Shown: positions 17,321 through 27,376, counted from the first letter of the stretch. The stretch: 57,149 nt of DNA from Paludibacteraceae bacterium (GCA_017649925.1 JAGCFX010000080.1:1-57149), one strand, 5' to 3'. Notes: generated by a model from the letters alone, not told the origin. Made by a program: numbers and translations.

Positions 17321-19913
17321 GGAAATCAGACAAAGTTTCTTAGATTTTATGGCATCGAAGGGTCATCAGATTGTACCCTCCGCGCCAATGGTCATCAAAG
17401 ATGACCCGACACTGATGTTTACCAATGCCGGCATGAACCCGTGGAAGGGAATCATCCTCGGCAATGACCCTATTAAATACGCACGCGTAGCGGACAGCCA
17501 GAAATGTCTGCGTGTCAGCGGCAAGCATAACGACCTCGAGGAAGTAGGCCATGATACCTACCATCACACGATGTTCGAGATGCTCGGCAACTGGTCCTTC
17601 GGCGATTATTTCAAGCAAGAAGCGATTGATTTTGCGTGGGAGTATATTGTTGATGTGCTGAAGATTGACCCTGCCAATCTCTATGCGACGGTGTTTGAGG
17701 GGTCGCCGGAAGAAGGTCTCTCTCGCGACGATGAAGCCGCTTCCATCTGGGCAAAACATCTGCCTGCCGATCATATTCTCAATGGCAACAAACATGACAA
17801 CTTCTGGGAGATGGGTGATACCGGTCCTTGCGGTCCGTGCTCGGAGATTCACGTGGACAGCCGTTCGCCCGAAGAGCGCGCCAAAGTGCCGGGACGTGAA
17901 CTGGTGAACAAAGATCATCCGCAAGTGATAGAGATTTGGAACATTGTTTTCATGCAATACAACCGCAAGGCGGACGGCTCGTTGGTGCCGCTGGCAAAGA
18001 AAGTGATTGACACAGGCATGGGCTTTGAGCGTCTTGTGCGCACTATTCAAGGCAAGACATCTAACTATGACACCGATGTTTTCCAACCTATGCTCCGCCG
18101 CATCGGTTCAATCTGTGGCTGTGAGTACGGCAAGGATGAGAAAACCGACATCGCGATGCGTGTTATCGCAGATCATATCCGTACCATCGCATTCGCTATT
18201 ACCGACGGACAACTGCCGTCCAACGAGAAAGCGGGTTACGTCATCCGTCGCATCTTGCGCCGCGCCGTGCGTTATGGCTATACGTTCCTCAACATGCGTT
18301 CGGCATTCCTTTATCAACTGGTGCCGCAACTGATGGAAGATCTCGGCGAGGCTTATCCTGAACTCATCAAACAGGAGTCGCAGATCACGCCGGTCATCAA
18401 GTCCGAAGAAGAAGCTTTCCTGCGGACGTTGGACAAAGGAATCACATTGCTCGACAAACTGATGGCTGATGCGAAGAAAGCAGGAGAGACGGAGATTCGC
18501 GGCGTTGATGTGTTCACGCTCAAAGATACCTATGGTTTCCCGCTTGATCTCACGGAACTGATCCTTCGCGAGAACGGCTTCACGACCAACGAAGAGGAAT
18601 ATAACAAAGCGCTTGAACATCAGAAGTCGATGGGACGTGAGGCTAACAAACAAGACCTCGGTGACTGGACTGTTCTCCGCGAAGGAGAGACTGAGTTCGT
18701 GGGATACGATGAACTGAGTTGTGAGACGCATATCCTGCGTTATCGCATGGTCAGCCAAAAGGGCAAGAGTTTCTACCAGGTAGTGCTCAGCAAGACGCCT
18801 TTCTATGCTGAAATGGGTGGCGAGGTTGGCGATACGGGAATGCTCGGAAACGTGCGCGTAATTGATTGTAAACGTGAGAATAACTTGCCTGTTCACATAA
18901 TGACGGAACTGCCGAAAGAACTGGACAAAACACTTACGGCAACTGTTGATGCTGAGCGTCGTCAGGCAATCGCTTGCAACCACTCGGCGACACATATCCT
19001 GCATTATGCGCTGCGCGAAGTGCTCGGCAAACATGTGGAGCAGAAGGGTAGTCTCGTGACGCCCGAGAGCCTGCGCTTCGACTTCAGCCATTTCCAGAAA
19101 GTGACACCCGAAGAGTTGCGCAAAGTGGAGATTCTCGCCAACGCACTCATCCGTCAGGATATACATCTCGAGGAAAGCCGTCATACACCTATAGCCGAAG
19201 CTAAGGCGATGGGTGCTATGGCTTTGTTCGGCGAGAAATATGGCGACGATGTGCGAGTCATCAAATACGGTCCGTCGGTAGAACTCTGTGGCGGCTGTCA
19301 CGTTAGTTCAACCGGTCGTATCGGCTGTGTGCGCATACTCATGGAGACCAGTATCGCTGCCGGTGTACGGCGTATAGAAGCCGTGACCAGCGCAAAAGCC
19401 GACCAACTGTACTATGGTATGCAGGATATACTCAACCATCTGCGTGACATTTTCCATAATGCTCCCGATTTGGAGGGCGCTATTCTGAAACAGATAGAGG
19501 AAAATACCGGTTTGAAAAAACGTATCGATCAGTATGTGGCGGAGAAAATCGAAATGTTCCGCGATCGTATTGTCGCCTCGGCCGAAGACTTTGGAGATAT
19601 CAAGTTAGTACGCCTGCAGGGAGAGCAAGACCCGGAGATGATTCGTGGCGTGATGCCGCTACTGCGCGGTAAGTTCACGGATCTTAAGTTCGCAGTCATT
19701 GCTGCTACGCAGTGGGAGAATAAACCCACCATTGCCGTCTTCCTTTCTCAGCCGCTGGTGGACGGCGGACTGAATGCCGGTGCGATGATCAAGTCGGCAG
19801 CGAAACATATCCAAGGCGGTGGAGGCGGACAACCTTGGTTCGCTACTGCCGGAGGACGCGACGTCAACGGACTCAACGCTGCTATGGACGAACTCCTCGC
19901 TGCTATTAGGTGA
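17307..19913 (+). CDS. alaS: Alanyl-tRNA synthetase
   Basis: Class II synthetase for tRNA-Ala, about 868 residues including the editing domain and C-Ala. The N-terminus [34 protein letters not shown] and [17 protein letters not shown] are class II core motifs. The editing zinc site is [11 protein letters not shown] with CGGCHVSS, and [14 protein letters not shown] marks the DHHA1-type C-terminal domain. ATG codons at 17304 and 17307 are adjacent and either may be used; both lie inside the pdxA 3' end. The following gap holds a copy of a dispersed repeat. Confidence 0.96.
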   Translation: MKTSKEIRQSFLDFMASKGHQIVPSAPMVIKDDPTLMFTNAGMNPWKGIILGNDPIKYARVADSQKCLRVSGKHNDLEEVGHDTYHHTMFEMLGNWSFGDYFKQEAIDFAWEYIVDVLKIDPANLYATVFEGSPEEGLSRDDEAASIWAKHLPADHILNGNKHDNFWEMGDTGPCGPCSEIHVDSRSPEERAKVPGRELVNKDHPQVIEIWNIVFMQYNRKADGSLVPLAKKVIDTGMGFERLVRTIQGKTSNYDTDVFQPMLRRIGSICGCEYGKDEKTDIAMRVIADHIRTIAFAITDGQLPSNEKAGYVIRRILRRAVRYGYTFLNMRSAFLYQLVPQLMEDLGEAYPELIKQESQITPVIKSEEEAFLRTLDKGITLLDKLMADAKKAGETEIRGVDVFTLKDTYGFPLDLTELILRENGFTTNEEEYNKALEHQKSMGREANKQDLGDWTVLREGETEFVGYDELSCETHILRYRMVSQKGKSFYQVVLSKTPFYAEMGGEVGDTGMLGNVRVIDCKRENNLPVHIMTELPKELDKTLTATVDAERRQAIACNHSATHILHYALREVLGKHVEQKGSLVTPESLRFDFSHFQKVTPEELRKVEILANALIRQDIHLEESRHTPIAEAKAMGAMALFGEKYGDDVRVIKYGPSVELCGGCHVSSTGRIGCVRILMETSIAAGVRRIEAVTSAKADQLYYGMQDILNHLRDIFHNAPDLEGAILKQIEENTGLKKRIDQYVAEKIEMFRDRIVASAEDFGDIKLVRLQGEQDPEMIRGVMPLLRGKFTDLKFAVIAATQWENKPTIAVFLSQPLVDGGLNAGAMIKSAAKHIQGGGGGQPWFATAGGRDVNGLNAAMDELLAAIR

Positions 19914-19914
19914 G

Positions 19915-19958
19915 CAAATCAGACTAGCGAGACACTAGCGACAGAGAATCGAATCGAG
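19915..19958 (+). repeat. Diverged copy of the dispersed repeat, alaS-gtrA gap
   Basis: CAAATCAGACTAGCGAGACA (19915-19934) matches the first 20 bases of the 44-bp repeat at 27806 with one change (A for G). The words CTAGCGACAG, AGAATCGA and ATCGAGAC follow, related in content but rearranged. It starts one base after the alaS stop and fills most of the 61-base gap. Confidence 0.7.
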
Positions 19959-19974
19959 ACAAACAAGAGAGTTT

Positions 19975-20400
19975 ATGCGACTACCTACCAGTTATTTGCC
20001 GGAAAAAATTCGTAGTGCTGTCCGCTTTGCGGTAATCGGCACAACGGGTATGTTCGTTCAAACGTGGTTCTTCATGGCGGCTTTGCTTTTCCTTAATCAA
20101 CCGGAGAAGGGGCATCCGCATTATTATGTGGCATTTACCATCGGCTATATTTTGGAGATGATTCCCAATTATTTCTTCTCCAACTGGTATACTTTTGGAA
20201 CCAAGCCGAATCTCAAAAATGCTGGAGGATTCCTTTTGGCGCGTGCCATCAATATGGCCATACAACTCGGTCTGTTGCCATTGGCGCTTATCTGGTTCTC
20301 TAATTGGCGAGACGACTTCATTAGTTTCATCGTGATCTTTATCGGTGGCTGTATCAACTACCTCGTATGTCTCTTGTTTTTCAAAAAGAAAGAATCTTAA
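19975..20400 (+). CDS. GtrA-like membrane protein
   Basis: A 141-residue membrane protein with four hydrophobic segments in the GtrA pattern: VRFAVIGTTGMFVQTWFFM, YVAFTIGYILEMIPNYFFSN, FLLARAINMAIQLGLLP and FIVIFIGGCINYLVCLLFF. The motif NYFFSNWYTFG after TM2 is the family hallmark. GtrA proteins are thought to move polyprenyl-linked sugars across the inner membrane or help glycosyltransferases. No glycosyltransferase is adjacent, so the role here is open. It lies between alaS and guanine deaminase in one direction. Confidence 0.88.
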   Translation: MRLPTSYLPEKIRSAVRFAVIGTTGMFVQTWFFMAALLFLNQPEKGHPHYYVAFTIGYILEMIPNYFFSNWYTFGTKPNLKNAGGFLLARAINMAIQLGLLPLALIWFSNWRDDFISFIVIFIGGCINYLVCLLFFKKKES

Positions 20401-20412
20401 ATAGCTATAATC

Positions 20413-21681
20413 ATGAAAATCTACAGAGCAAACATTTTGTTTACCCCTAAGCCCGACGCTTTCACGGTTTTGGAGCGTGGATATGTGGTAGTGGGTGATG
20501 ACGGAAATGTGATCAACACGTTCCAACAACTGCCGGCAGAGTATGCCAAAGAACCTGTCATCGATTTCGGCAACCAGTTGTTGATGCCTGCGATGAATGA
20601 CCTCCATGTTCATGCGCCGCAGTATCGAAACCTCGGCATTGCCATGGATATGGAACTCCTTCCGTGGCTCAATACTTATACTTTCCCCGAGGAATCGAAG
20701 TACAAAGATATCAAGTACGCCGAGCGTATGTACCGTCGTTTTGTGAAAGACCTCTGGAAACTCGGAACGATGCGTGCCGCTATCTTTGCTACTATCCATC
20801 CGGCTGCAACCTGCCTCTTGGCGGATCTTCTGAATGAAGCCGGTATGGGTGGTATGATCGGACTTGTCGGCATGGATCGTAACGGTCCTGCTACGCTTTC
20901 TAACACCGTAGAAGAAGCCGTTGAGGGCACGCGTCGAGTTATGGAGCACACCAAAGATATGCCGCTTATTTCTGCTATTGTCACACCGCGATTTGTGCCG
21001 TCTTGCACGCCGCGTATGATGACTGCACTCGGACTGCTGGCAAATGAATATAACTTGCCTGTACAATCGCATCTCTCTGAGAATCAATCGGAGATAGCAT
21101 GGGTCGCAGAACTTGAACCCGAGGCTACTTGCTATGGCGATGCGTATCGTAGGTATGGCATGTTCGGTCAAACGCCGACACTTATGGCACATTGCTGTTA
21201 TACCGAAGGCGAAGAGTTTGAACTCATGCGCAAGAATCACGTGTTCGCAGTTCATTGTCCGACTTCTAACTGTAACCTCGGCTCAGGCATCGCGCCTATA
21301 CGGCGATTCCTCGACGCGGGTATTCCTGTCGCACTCGGCTCGGATGTTTCCGGAGGTAGCGGATTCTCTATCTTCCGTGTTGTGCATTACACCTTGCAGA
21401 TGGCAAAGATGCAATGGGTACGTACGGAGCATAAAGACCGTTTCCTCAGCCTCGCAGAGGCTTTCTGGCTTGCTACAAAGTCCGGAGGTTCGTTCTTTGG
21501 AAAGGTCGGTTCTTTTGAACCTGGATATGCGTTTGATGCGCTTGTCGTTGATGATAGCGACCTCAATTTTGATAACTATACCATTCAGCATCGTCTTGAG
21601 CGGTATATTTACCTCGGTGATGATCGACAACTGACCCATCGTTTCTGCCAGGGACGTGAAATTGACGCTCCGAAAATATGA
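20413..21681 (+). CDS. guaD: Guanine deaminase
   Basis: Zinc amidohydrolase converting guanine to xanthine and ammonia, 422 residues. The metal-binding HxH is DLHVHAPQYRN. The family block WLNTYTFPEESK, FATIHPAAT, GLVGMDRNGP, TPRFVPSCTPRMM and SHLSENQSEI distinguishes guanine deaminase from related deaminases. The later zinc ligands lie in LMAHCCY and ALGSDVSGG. It starts 12 bases after the GtrA-like gene, and its end overlaps the next gene by 26 bases in another frame. Confidence 0.93.
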   Translation: MKIYRANILFTPKPDAFTVLERGYVVVGDDGNVINTFQQLPAEYAKEPVIDFGNQLLMPAMNDLHVHAPQYRNLGIAMDMELLPWLNTYTFPEESKYKDIKYAERMYRRFVKDLWKLGTMRAAIFATIHPAATCLLADLLNEAGMGGMIGLVGMDRNGPATLSNTVEEAVEGTRRVMEHTKDMPLISAIVTPRFVPSCTPRMMTALGLLANEYNLPVQSHLSENQSEIAWVAELEPEATCYGDAYRRYGMFGQTPTLMAHCCYTEGEEFELMRKNHVFAVHCPTSNCNLGSGIAPIRRFLDAGIPVALGSDVSGGSGFSIFRVVHYTLQMAKMQWVRTEHKDRFLSLAEAFWLATKSGGSFFGKVGSFEPGYAFDALVVDDSDLNFDNYTIQHRLERYIYLGDDRQLTHRFCQGREIDAPKI

Positions 21682-22288
21682 GGAAGGATTGCCGTTAATC
21701 GACTATTTGGCGATTGAGCAGGAATTGGTGAAGAATGTCAAAGAGCCAACGCTCTTCACGTGGGTTGTACCGCCGACGGTTATCTACGGACGCCATCAGA
21801 GCGCTGAGGCGGAAGTGAACGAAACTTATTGCCGCGAAAACGGCATCGCTGTCGTGCAGCGCAAGAGTGGAGGAGGATGTGTGTATGCCGACGAGGGCAA
21901 TCTTATGATCTCGTATGTCACACCTGACACTCACAGCCAAGAGGTTTTTGAGCAGTTTATGACAATGCTCGCAAGTGCTTTACGGGCACTCGGTTATGAT
22001 GCCGTCACTACTGCTCATAATGATGTACTTGTTCACGAACGCAAGGTCGCTGGCACTGCATGTTATACTACGCCGACGGGCACGGTTGTACATGCTTGCA
22101 TGCTTTATGTTGTCAATCTGCAGCATTTGCAAGAAGCCATCACGCCTTCTGCGGATAAGTTGGCAAAGCATGGCGTTGCATCGGTACGGCAAAGGGTAAT
22201 GAATCTCAAGGAAGTGAAAGATCTGGGTGCTATGCCGGAGTTCCGCCAACTCATTGAAAATAAAATGCAAATAAATAACAATAGATAA
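21656..22288 (+). CDS. Lipoate-protein ligase A-like protein (catalytic domain only)
   Basis: BPL/LplA-fold protein of 210 residues. RKSGGGCVYADEGNL is the lipoate/biotin-binding RRxSGGG-type motif and ERKVAGTACY carries the catalytic Lys. The protein ends soon after, so it lacks the C-terminal accessory domain of full LplA. It could be a short ligase or an octanoyl/lipoyl transferase. The GTG at 21656 gives MKLTLRKYEEGLPLIDYL and is taken as the start; it overlaps guaD by 26 bases. One base separates it from the aminotransferase gene. Confidence 0.82.
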   Translation: MKLTLRKYEEGLPLIDYLAIEQELVKNVKEPTLFTWVVPPTVIYGRHQSAEAEVNETYCRENGIAVVQRKSGGGCVYADEGNLMISYVTPDTHSQEVFEQFMTMLASALRALGYDAVTTAHNDVLVHERKVAGTACYTTPTGTVVHACMLYVVNLQHLQEAITPSADKLAKHGVASVRQRVMNLKEVKDLGAMPEFRQLIENKMQINNNR

Positions 22289-22289
22289 T

Positions 22290-23489
22290 ATGGAAATTAG
22301 TTTACGCGCACAGACAATGCCGGAGAGCCCGATTCGTAAGTTGGCAAAGTATGCTGACGAAGCGAAGTTGGCAGGCATTCATGTTTATCATCTGAATATC
22401 GGTCAGCCGGACATCAAGACTCCGCCTCAGGCCTTGGAAGCGGTTAAGGACTTCAAAACGGAGATTTTGGAGTACTCTCCTTCGCAAGGATTGAAATCGC
22501 TGCGAACGAAGATGGTGAGTTATTATGCGAACTACGGCATCGACTTGTCTCCGGATGAGATTATCATCACAGCGGGTGGTTCAGAGGCTATCATGTTCGC
22601 ATACATGAGTTGTCTGAACCCGGGTGACGAGATCATTGTTACAGATCCGAGTTATGCCAATTATATGGCGTTTGCCATTTCTGCGGGCGCAGTGGTAAAG
22701 AGTGTGAAGACGGACATCAAGAACGGCTTTAAATTACCGCCGGTGGAGGAGTTTGAAAAGCAGATAACGCCGAAGACGCGTGCGATTCTCATCTGTAACC
22801 CCAACAACCCGACGGGTTACCTATACACCAAGCAAGAGATGCGCCAAATACGTGATTTGGTAAAGAAATACAACCTGTACCTCATCTCTGATGAGGTGTA
22901 CCGCGAGTTCATCTACACCAAATCGCCTTATATCTCTGCTTGCCACCTGGAAGGCATTGAGCAGAACGTGATACTGGTGGATAGTGTTTCCAAGCGTTAC
23001 TCCGAGTGCGGTATTCGTATCGGCGCACTCATCACGAAGAACAAAGAGGTGCGTGATGCCGTGATGAAGTTCTGTCAGGCACGTCTCAGCCCGCCTTTGT
23101 TTGGACAAGTGGTGGCAGAGGCTTCACTCTCGACCCCTGAAGAATATATGCAGGAAGTGTATGACGAGTATCTTGGCCGTCGTAATTACCTCATCGACCA
23201 ACTCAATCAGATTCCGGGCGTCTTTGCTCCCGCACCAACAGGCGCATTCTACGTTATGGTAGAACTTCCGGTTGATGACTCTGAGAAATTCTGTAAGTGG
23301 TGTCTGACGGACTTCTCCTATGAAGGCGCAACAATAATGATGGCACCCGGTACGGGTTTCTATACCCATCCCGAGGACGGTCGTCACCAAGTGCGCATGG
23401 CGTATATCCTCAACAAAGAAGACCTTGGCAAAGCAATGGTTGTTTTGCGCAAGGCACTTGAGGCGTATAACGGCCAAGAAGTCAAATAA
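22290..23489 (+). CDS. Class I/II aminotransferase, aspartate aminotransferase-like
   Basis: PLP-dependent aminotransferase, 399 residues, fold type I. Readable signatures are LNIGQPDIKTPP, the cofactor-binding AGGSEAIMFAY, CNPNNPTGYLY (170-180), SDEVYREFIY (Asp201, Tyr204) and the PLP lysine in DSVSKRYSECGIRIG (Lys235). The C-terminal Arg lies in HQVRMAYIL. This is the aspartate/aromatic subgroup common in Bacteroidota, and the exact amino acid is not certain. Its stop abuts the stop of rsmD on the other strand with no room for a terminator. Confidence 0.9.
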   Translation: MEISLRAQTMPESPIRKLAKYADEAKLAGIHVYHLNIGQPDIKTPPQALEAVKDFKTEILEYSPSQGLKSLRTKMVSYYANYGIDLSPDEIIITAGGSEAIMFAYMSCLNPGDEIIVTDPSYANYMAFAISAGAVVKSVKTDIKNGFKLPPVEEFEKQITPKTRAILICNPNNPTGYLYTKQEMRQIRDLVKKYNLYLISDEVYREFIYTKSPYISACHLEGIEQNVILVDSVSKRYSECGIRIGALITKNKEVRDAVMKFCQARLSPPLFGQVVAEASLSTPEEYMQEVYDEYLGRRNYLIDQLNQIPGVFAPAPTGAFYVMVELPVDDSEKFCKWCLTDFSYEGATIMMAPGTGFYTHPEDGRHQVRMAYILNKEDLGKAMVVLRKALEAYNGQEVK

Positions 23490-24020
23490 TTATTGAAAGA
23501 AAGAGAAATGGACGCTGCCGTATGTGCGCGTCTCTATATGCCGCGGATGGCTGGTAAAATCGGTATCTTTGCCGTGCTCAATAACCAGCCAGCCGTTTTC
23601 TTTTAGGATGTCGCGTCCCAAGATAAACTCCGGCAGCAGTGGTAGTTCTTCCAGTGCATAAGGTGGGTCGGCGAAAATTAGGTCATATTTAGTATGGCAA
23701 GCATTGAGAAACTTGAAGACGTCCCCTCGTATGACACTGAGATTATGAATGTCGAGTTGGCGGCAACAAGTTATAATCCAGTTTTGCTGTACATGTGCTA
23801 TCTCCACGGCAGTCACAGATCGTGCGCCGCGACTGACGCACTCGATGCCAATGCCACCTGTGCCGGCAAACAGATCCAGCATGTCTATGCCCTCAAAATC
23901 CATGCGATTATTAAGGAGATTGAACAAACTCTCCTTCGCGAAGTCGGTGGTTGGCCTCGCGGTGATATTTTTAGGGGGCGACAATCGCCGCCCCCCATAT
24001 GTCCCACTAATTATTCGCAT
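23490..24020 (-). CDS. rsmD: 16S rRNA m2G966 methyltransferase
   Basis: SAM-dependent enzyme methylating N2 of G966 in 16S rRNA, 176 residues. The start MRIISGTYGGRRLSPP and ARPTTDFAKESLFNLL are family hallmarks. Motif I is DLFAGTGGIGIECVSRGA, and the catalytic motif is FADPPYALEELP. It is coupled to the upstream minus-strand gene by a TAATG overlap. The two probably share the promoter at 24816-24846. Confidence 0.94.
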   Translation of the reverse strand: MRIISGTYGGRRLSPPKNITARPTTDFAKESLFNLLNNRMDFEGIDMLDLFAGTGGIGIECVSRGARSVTAVEIAHVQQNWIITCCRQLDIHNLSVIRGDVFKFLNACHTKYDLIFADPPYALEELPLLPEFILGRDILKENGWLVIEHGKDTDFTSHPRHIETRTYGSVHFSFFQ

Positions 24021-24778
24021 TACTCCCAGTTTCCCGCGTTGTTGTTCGGCGAGTAGATATCACCCACCTTCAAACCTGCGTAGTGCTCGAGTTTTTGCTC
24101 GCGGTCCACAAGGTTCACCAACTCCTGTTTGTTCAGGTCGCCGAGGTAACTCTCAAATGGTGCGCGCGCTTCAAACAGCGGTACGCGGATACCTTGACTT
24201 GTCTTGTAGTCGTTGTTTACTTCCAGCTCGAACTGCAAGTTATCGCTATGCGGGATACGGGTAATTTCATCGATGTTCTCCACCGTATATTTGCCTTTGT
24301 AGAGTGACTCCAGCATGTCCAACTGAATCGTATCACGACGGAAACCTTGCAACTCGTTCTTCTTTACCTCCGGGTCGTTCTCCCAGATATAGGTATAGAG
24401 TTCTTCGTCGCTATCAAACTTATTCTTTCTGAGCGCTTTCTTCTTTGCCTCATTGATGATCTTGAGCGCTTTCGGCTCTGTCAGGCCGGCCTCTAACTGT
24501 TTGTCAGTCAGGCTTCCTTCCTTCATCAACTCTTTCTTCGGGGAGGTCTTGAGGAACGTCAGAAGCGTGTCATAACTTGCTGTGAAGTTACCTTTCTGGT
24601 GATGATACTCCACCTCTGCCGTACGCAAATCTATCAAACGATTGATGACATCGCCCTCGCGTTCAACGCGTGTTTGCTCAAACTTGATAGGAGTGGTAAC
24701 GCTCCTTACGCAGAAGATAGCCATTACGACTGCAGCCACGACGAGCGCACAAATTACAATAAGTCTTGATGCTTTCAT
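24020..24778 (-). CDS. Membrane-anchored protein of unknown function
   Basis: A 252-residue protein with one N-terminal hydrophobic segment (LIVICALVVAAVVMAIFCV, about 6-24) and a soluble, charged remainder expected in the periplasm. The mature part is helical at first, with RTAEVEYHHQKGNFTASYDT and LKIINEAKKKALRKNK. It ends with a region including LQFELEVNNDYKTSQGIRVP and GLKVGDIYSPNNNAGNWE. I do not recognise a named family. It is first in a two-gene unit with rsmD and divergent from the short RSH gene, with overlapping promoters. Confidence 0.8.
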   Translation of the reverse strand: MKASRLIVICALVVAAVVMAIFCVRSVTTPIKFEQTRVEREGDVINRLIDLRTAEVEYHHQKGNFTASYDTLLTFLKTSPKKELMKEGSLTDKQLEAGLTEPKALKIINEAKKKALRKNKFDSDEELYTYIWENDPEVKKNELQGFRRDTIQLDMLESLYKGKYTVENIDEITRIPHSDNLQFELEVNNDYKTSQGIRVPLFEARAPFESYLGDLNKQELVNLVDREQKLEHYAGLKVGDIYSPNNNAGNWE

Positions 24779-24815
24779 TATAGGTTAAAATTAAATAGTT
24801 TTCAAAAAATCGCTG

Positions 24816-24846
24816 CAAAGGTACGAAATTATTTTGATATATGCAA
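24816..24846 (-). promoter_or_regulatory. Promoter of the membrane protein-rsmD unit
   Basis: On the minus strand TTGCATATATC (TTG at 24846-24844), a 20-base spacer and TACCTTTG (24823-24816). The leader to the ATG at 24778 is about 30 bases. The upstream box overlaps that of the opposing promoter at 24834-24863. Confidence 0.85.
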
Positions 24847-24863
24847 ATTTTTTTGTAACTTTG
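24834..24863 (+). promoter_or_regulatory. Promoter of the short RSH gene run
   Basis: TTG at 24834-24836, a 19-base spacer and TAACTTTG (24856-24863). The ATG at 24887 is about 16 bases after the expected start. It overlaps the divergent promoter, so the two polymerases would compete for the shared region. Confidence 0.75.
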
Positions 24864-24886
24864 CCGCGATTTTTGAATATAGAGGT

Positions 24887-26323
24887 ATGGAAGACAGCAA
24901 TAAAGTCCTCTTTTCGATACTCAATGAGCGTTTGGAACTGCTCCGTAAACTGGATGCAGAGGGTGACTCCGAACAGCGGCGTCACATTGCCCGTGAGACT
25001 CAAACGCTGCATGCGCCTATGGCGCATAGGCTCGGTTTGTATCAAATCAAAACCGAGATGGAGGACTTGGCACTCAAATTCCTGGACTACGATACCTATA
25101 AGTATATCGCGCGCGAACTGAATGCCAAAAAGGCGGAGCGCGAGGCATATATTGCTTCGTTCATTGCGCCGTTGGAGGCTAAACTGAAGGCGGAGGGCTT
25201 TACTTTTACCATCAAAGGCCGGCCAAAGTCCATTCACTCCATCTACCATAAAATGCAAGCGCAGCATTGCGACATCGATAAGATATACGACTTGTTTGCT
25301 ATCCGTATTATTCTTGATTCTCCGTTAGAGCGTGAGAAGTCGGATTGTTGGCAAGTATACTCGCTGATTACCGATGTCTTCACCCCGAATCCCAAGCGTC
25401 TGCGTGACTGGTTGTCCGTGCCCAAAGAGAACGGCTATGAATCGCTGCACACAACGGTTCTTGGCCCGGAGAAACGATGGGTAGAGGTGCAGATTCGTAC
25501 GCGGCGTATGGATGAAGTGGCGGAGCAAGGTGTTGCCGCGCACTGGTCATACAAAGGCGTCAAAGGTTCTATCGTGCAGAAGTCTGGCGATGTGTATGTC
25601 TTTACGCCGACGGGCGACTTGCGCCGACTGCCCGAAGGAGCGACGGTGCTGGACTTCGCGTATTCCATTCACAGCGAAGTGGGCGCACATTGTGTGGGCG
25701 GTACAATACGAAATCAGAACGTCTCAATACGGCAGAAACTGCAGAATGGCGACCAAGTATCCGTACTCACTTCGCCAAACCAGCACCCGAATGCCGACTG
25801 GCTGAACTTCGTGGCTTCCACCAAAGCAAAGAACAAAATTCGCCAGGCGCTTAAAGAAATAGAGTATAAGTCTGCAGCGGAAGGCAAGGAGATTATCGAG
25901 CGGAAGTTCAAGAACTGGAAACTGGATTACACGGAGGGTGACATCACGCATATGGCCATTAAGTTGGGCTACAAAGCGGTGTCAGATATGTATCAGTCTG
26001 TGGCGACGGGTAAAGAGGACGTGCAGCGACTCCGCGATGTATTGCTAGAGCAACCGGAGGAGAACACCGCGCCGCGCGAGCATATAGAGTATGTGGATAA
26101 GTCCGAATTTAAGGGCCTGGCGATAGAGGTGGATATGAACGTGAAGAACGTTGATTTTAATCTCTCGAAATGCTGTAACCCGCAGCCGGGCGATCCTATC
26201 TTTGCTTTCGTTTCTGTGCTCAAAGGAATTCGCATCCACCGTTGCGATTGCCCCAACGCCGATGATATACGAGAACGCTATCCTTATCGTGTCTTGCCTG
26301 CCCGCTGGGCTAAGAAATCATGA
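24887..26323 (+). CDS. Short RelA/SpoT homologue: synthetase + TGS, hydrolase domain truncated
   Basis: (p)ppGpp synthetase-type protein of 478 residues. The first 50 residues line up with only the end of the HD hydrolase domain of the full Rel in this window: [11 protein letters not shown] sits where IADRLHNMRTL should be, and [10 protein letters not shown] matches YAPLAHRLGL. The HDxxED motif is absent. The synthetase domain is at about 110-222 ([49 protein letters not shown]), with TGS at 233-295, a helical region, and a zinc finger (Cys429, Cys430, His451, Cys453, Cys455). The ACT domain is missing. It heads a run with recR. The product is expected to make but not degrade alarmone. Confidence 0.88.
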   Translation: MEDSNKVLFSILNERLELLRKLDAEGDSEQRRHIARETQTLHAPMAHRLGLYQIKTEMEDLALKFLDYDTYKYIARELNAKKAEREAYIASFIAPLEAKLKAEGFTFTIKGRPKSIHSIYHKMQAQHCDIDKIYDLFAIRIILDSPLEREKSDCWQVYSLITDVFTPNPKRLRDWLSVPKENGYESLHTTVLGPEKRWVEVQIRTRRMDEVAEQGVAAHWSYKGVKGSIVQKSGDVYVFTPTGDLRRLPEGATVLDFAYSIHSEVGAHCVGGTIRNQNVSIRQKLQNGDQVSVLTSPNQHPNADWLNFVASTKAKNKIRQALKEIEYKSAAEGKEIIERKFKNWKLDYTEGDITHMAIKLGYKAVSDMYQSVATGKEDVQRLRDVLLEQPEENTAPREHIEYVDKSEFKGLAIEVDMNVKNVDFNLSKCCNPQPGDPIFAFVSVLKGIRIHRCDCPNADDIRERYPYRVLPARWAKKS

Positions 26324-26940
26324 GTGACTATCCGAGCATAGTATTGGAGCAGGCGGTGAACCAAATGGCCTCGCTGCCGGGAGTAGGGCGGAGAACAGCT
26401 TTGCGACTCGTTCTCCATCTGTTACGGCAGTCGGACGCAGATGTCGAAGCTTTCTCGGGCGCTTTTACGAGGCTCAAGAAAGATGTAGTCTATTGTCGCG
26501 AGTGCCATAATATATCCGACTCGGAGATCTGTCCTATCTGCGCTTCCCCGCGCCGTGACCACGCAACGATTTGTGTCGTGGAGAACGTACAAGACGTGAT
26601 GTCAATAGAGAATACCGGCCAATACAACGGCGTTTATCATGTGCTCGGAGGTATCATCTCGCCGATGGAAGGTATCGGACCAAAAGATATAGAGATTGAT
26701 TCGCTTATCGAGCGCGTGGCGAAAGGCGGAATTGATGAGATTATCCTCGCGTTGCCCACTACGATGGAAGGCGATACTACGAACTTTTATATCTACCGTC
26801 GCCTGCAAAATGCCGAACTTGCTGAGATGCCCAAACTATCGCAGATAGCGCGTGGCGTGGCGGTAGGTAACCAACTTGAATATACCGATGAGATAACACT
26901 CGGACGCTCAATAGTTAACCGAATAGAATTTAAAGGATAA
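26320..26940 (+). CDS. recR: Recombination mediator protein RecR
   Basis: Acts with RecF/RecO to load RecA on gapped single-stranded DNA. The 206 residues show the helix-hairpin-helix ([20 protein letters not shown]), the four-cysteine zinc finger ([16 protein letters not shown]), the Toprim domain ([31 protein letters not shown]) and the C-terminal [22 protein letters not shown]. It overlaps the short RSH gene as ATGA and the next gene as TAATG, so it is likely translationally coupled to both. Confidence 0.97.
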   Translation: MSDYPSIVLEQAVNQMASLPGVGRRTALRLVLHLLRQSDADVEAFSGAFTRLKKDVVYCRECHNISDSEICPICASPRRDHATICVVENVQDVMSIENTGQYNGVYHVLGGIISPMEGIGPKDIEIDSLIERVAKGGIDEIILALPTTMEGDTTNFYIYRRLQNAELAEMPKLSQIARGVAVGNQLEYTDEITLGRSIVNRIEFKG

Positions 26941-27374
26941 TGGAGAAAATCGTTAGACAACTCAACTGGATTTATTACAGCCAGATGGTCATCGCGCTTA
27001 TTGTGCTGACTGCCATGTATTACGCCTTTTCCAAAGCACTGTACGAGCCCCTGGATACGATGTCCTCGCTCGGCCAGGCTGTGCAATATATCGTCATCAT
27101 TGACGCTTTAATTACCATTCCGCTGGGACTTTATCTGATTAAATGGTTCAAACCGCAGACTTCGGAGAAATACTTCAAACTCGCTGCCGCACGCATCCTG
27201 CTTGTCAGTAATACCATGCCGATCGGTATCTTTGCTTTCTATTGGATGGGCGGCTATAAATCCATGTTATGGGTGGCGGCGATTGCTGCCATCGCGTGGT
27301 ATTTTACCAAGCCTACACTCGGCAAAGCCGAGGCGGAAATGACACCCAAAGATCCTAACGAAGAAACATATTAA
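26940..27374 (+). CDS. Small four-helix membrane protein, unknown function
   Basis: A 144-residue integral membrane protein with hydrophobic segments at about 13-31, 46-68, 82-105 and 108-122, and a short polar C-tail rich in Glu, Lys and Pro. I recognise no family motif. It starts one base inside recR and ends two bases before the HAD gene, so it is part of the same transcription unit. It may be a conserved passenger of recR in Bacteroidales; that would need comparison with other genomes. Confidence 0.82.
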   Translation: MEKIVRQLNWIYYSQMVIALIVLTAMYYAFSKALYEPLDTMSSLGQAVQYIVIIDALITIPLGLYLIKWFKPQTSEKYFKLAAARILLVSNTMPIGIFAFYWMGGYKSMLWVAAIAAIAWYFTKPTLGKAEAEMTPKDPNEETY

Positions 27375-27376
27375 TT

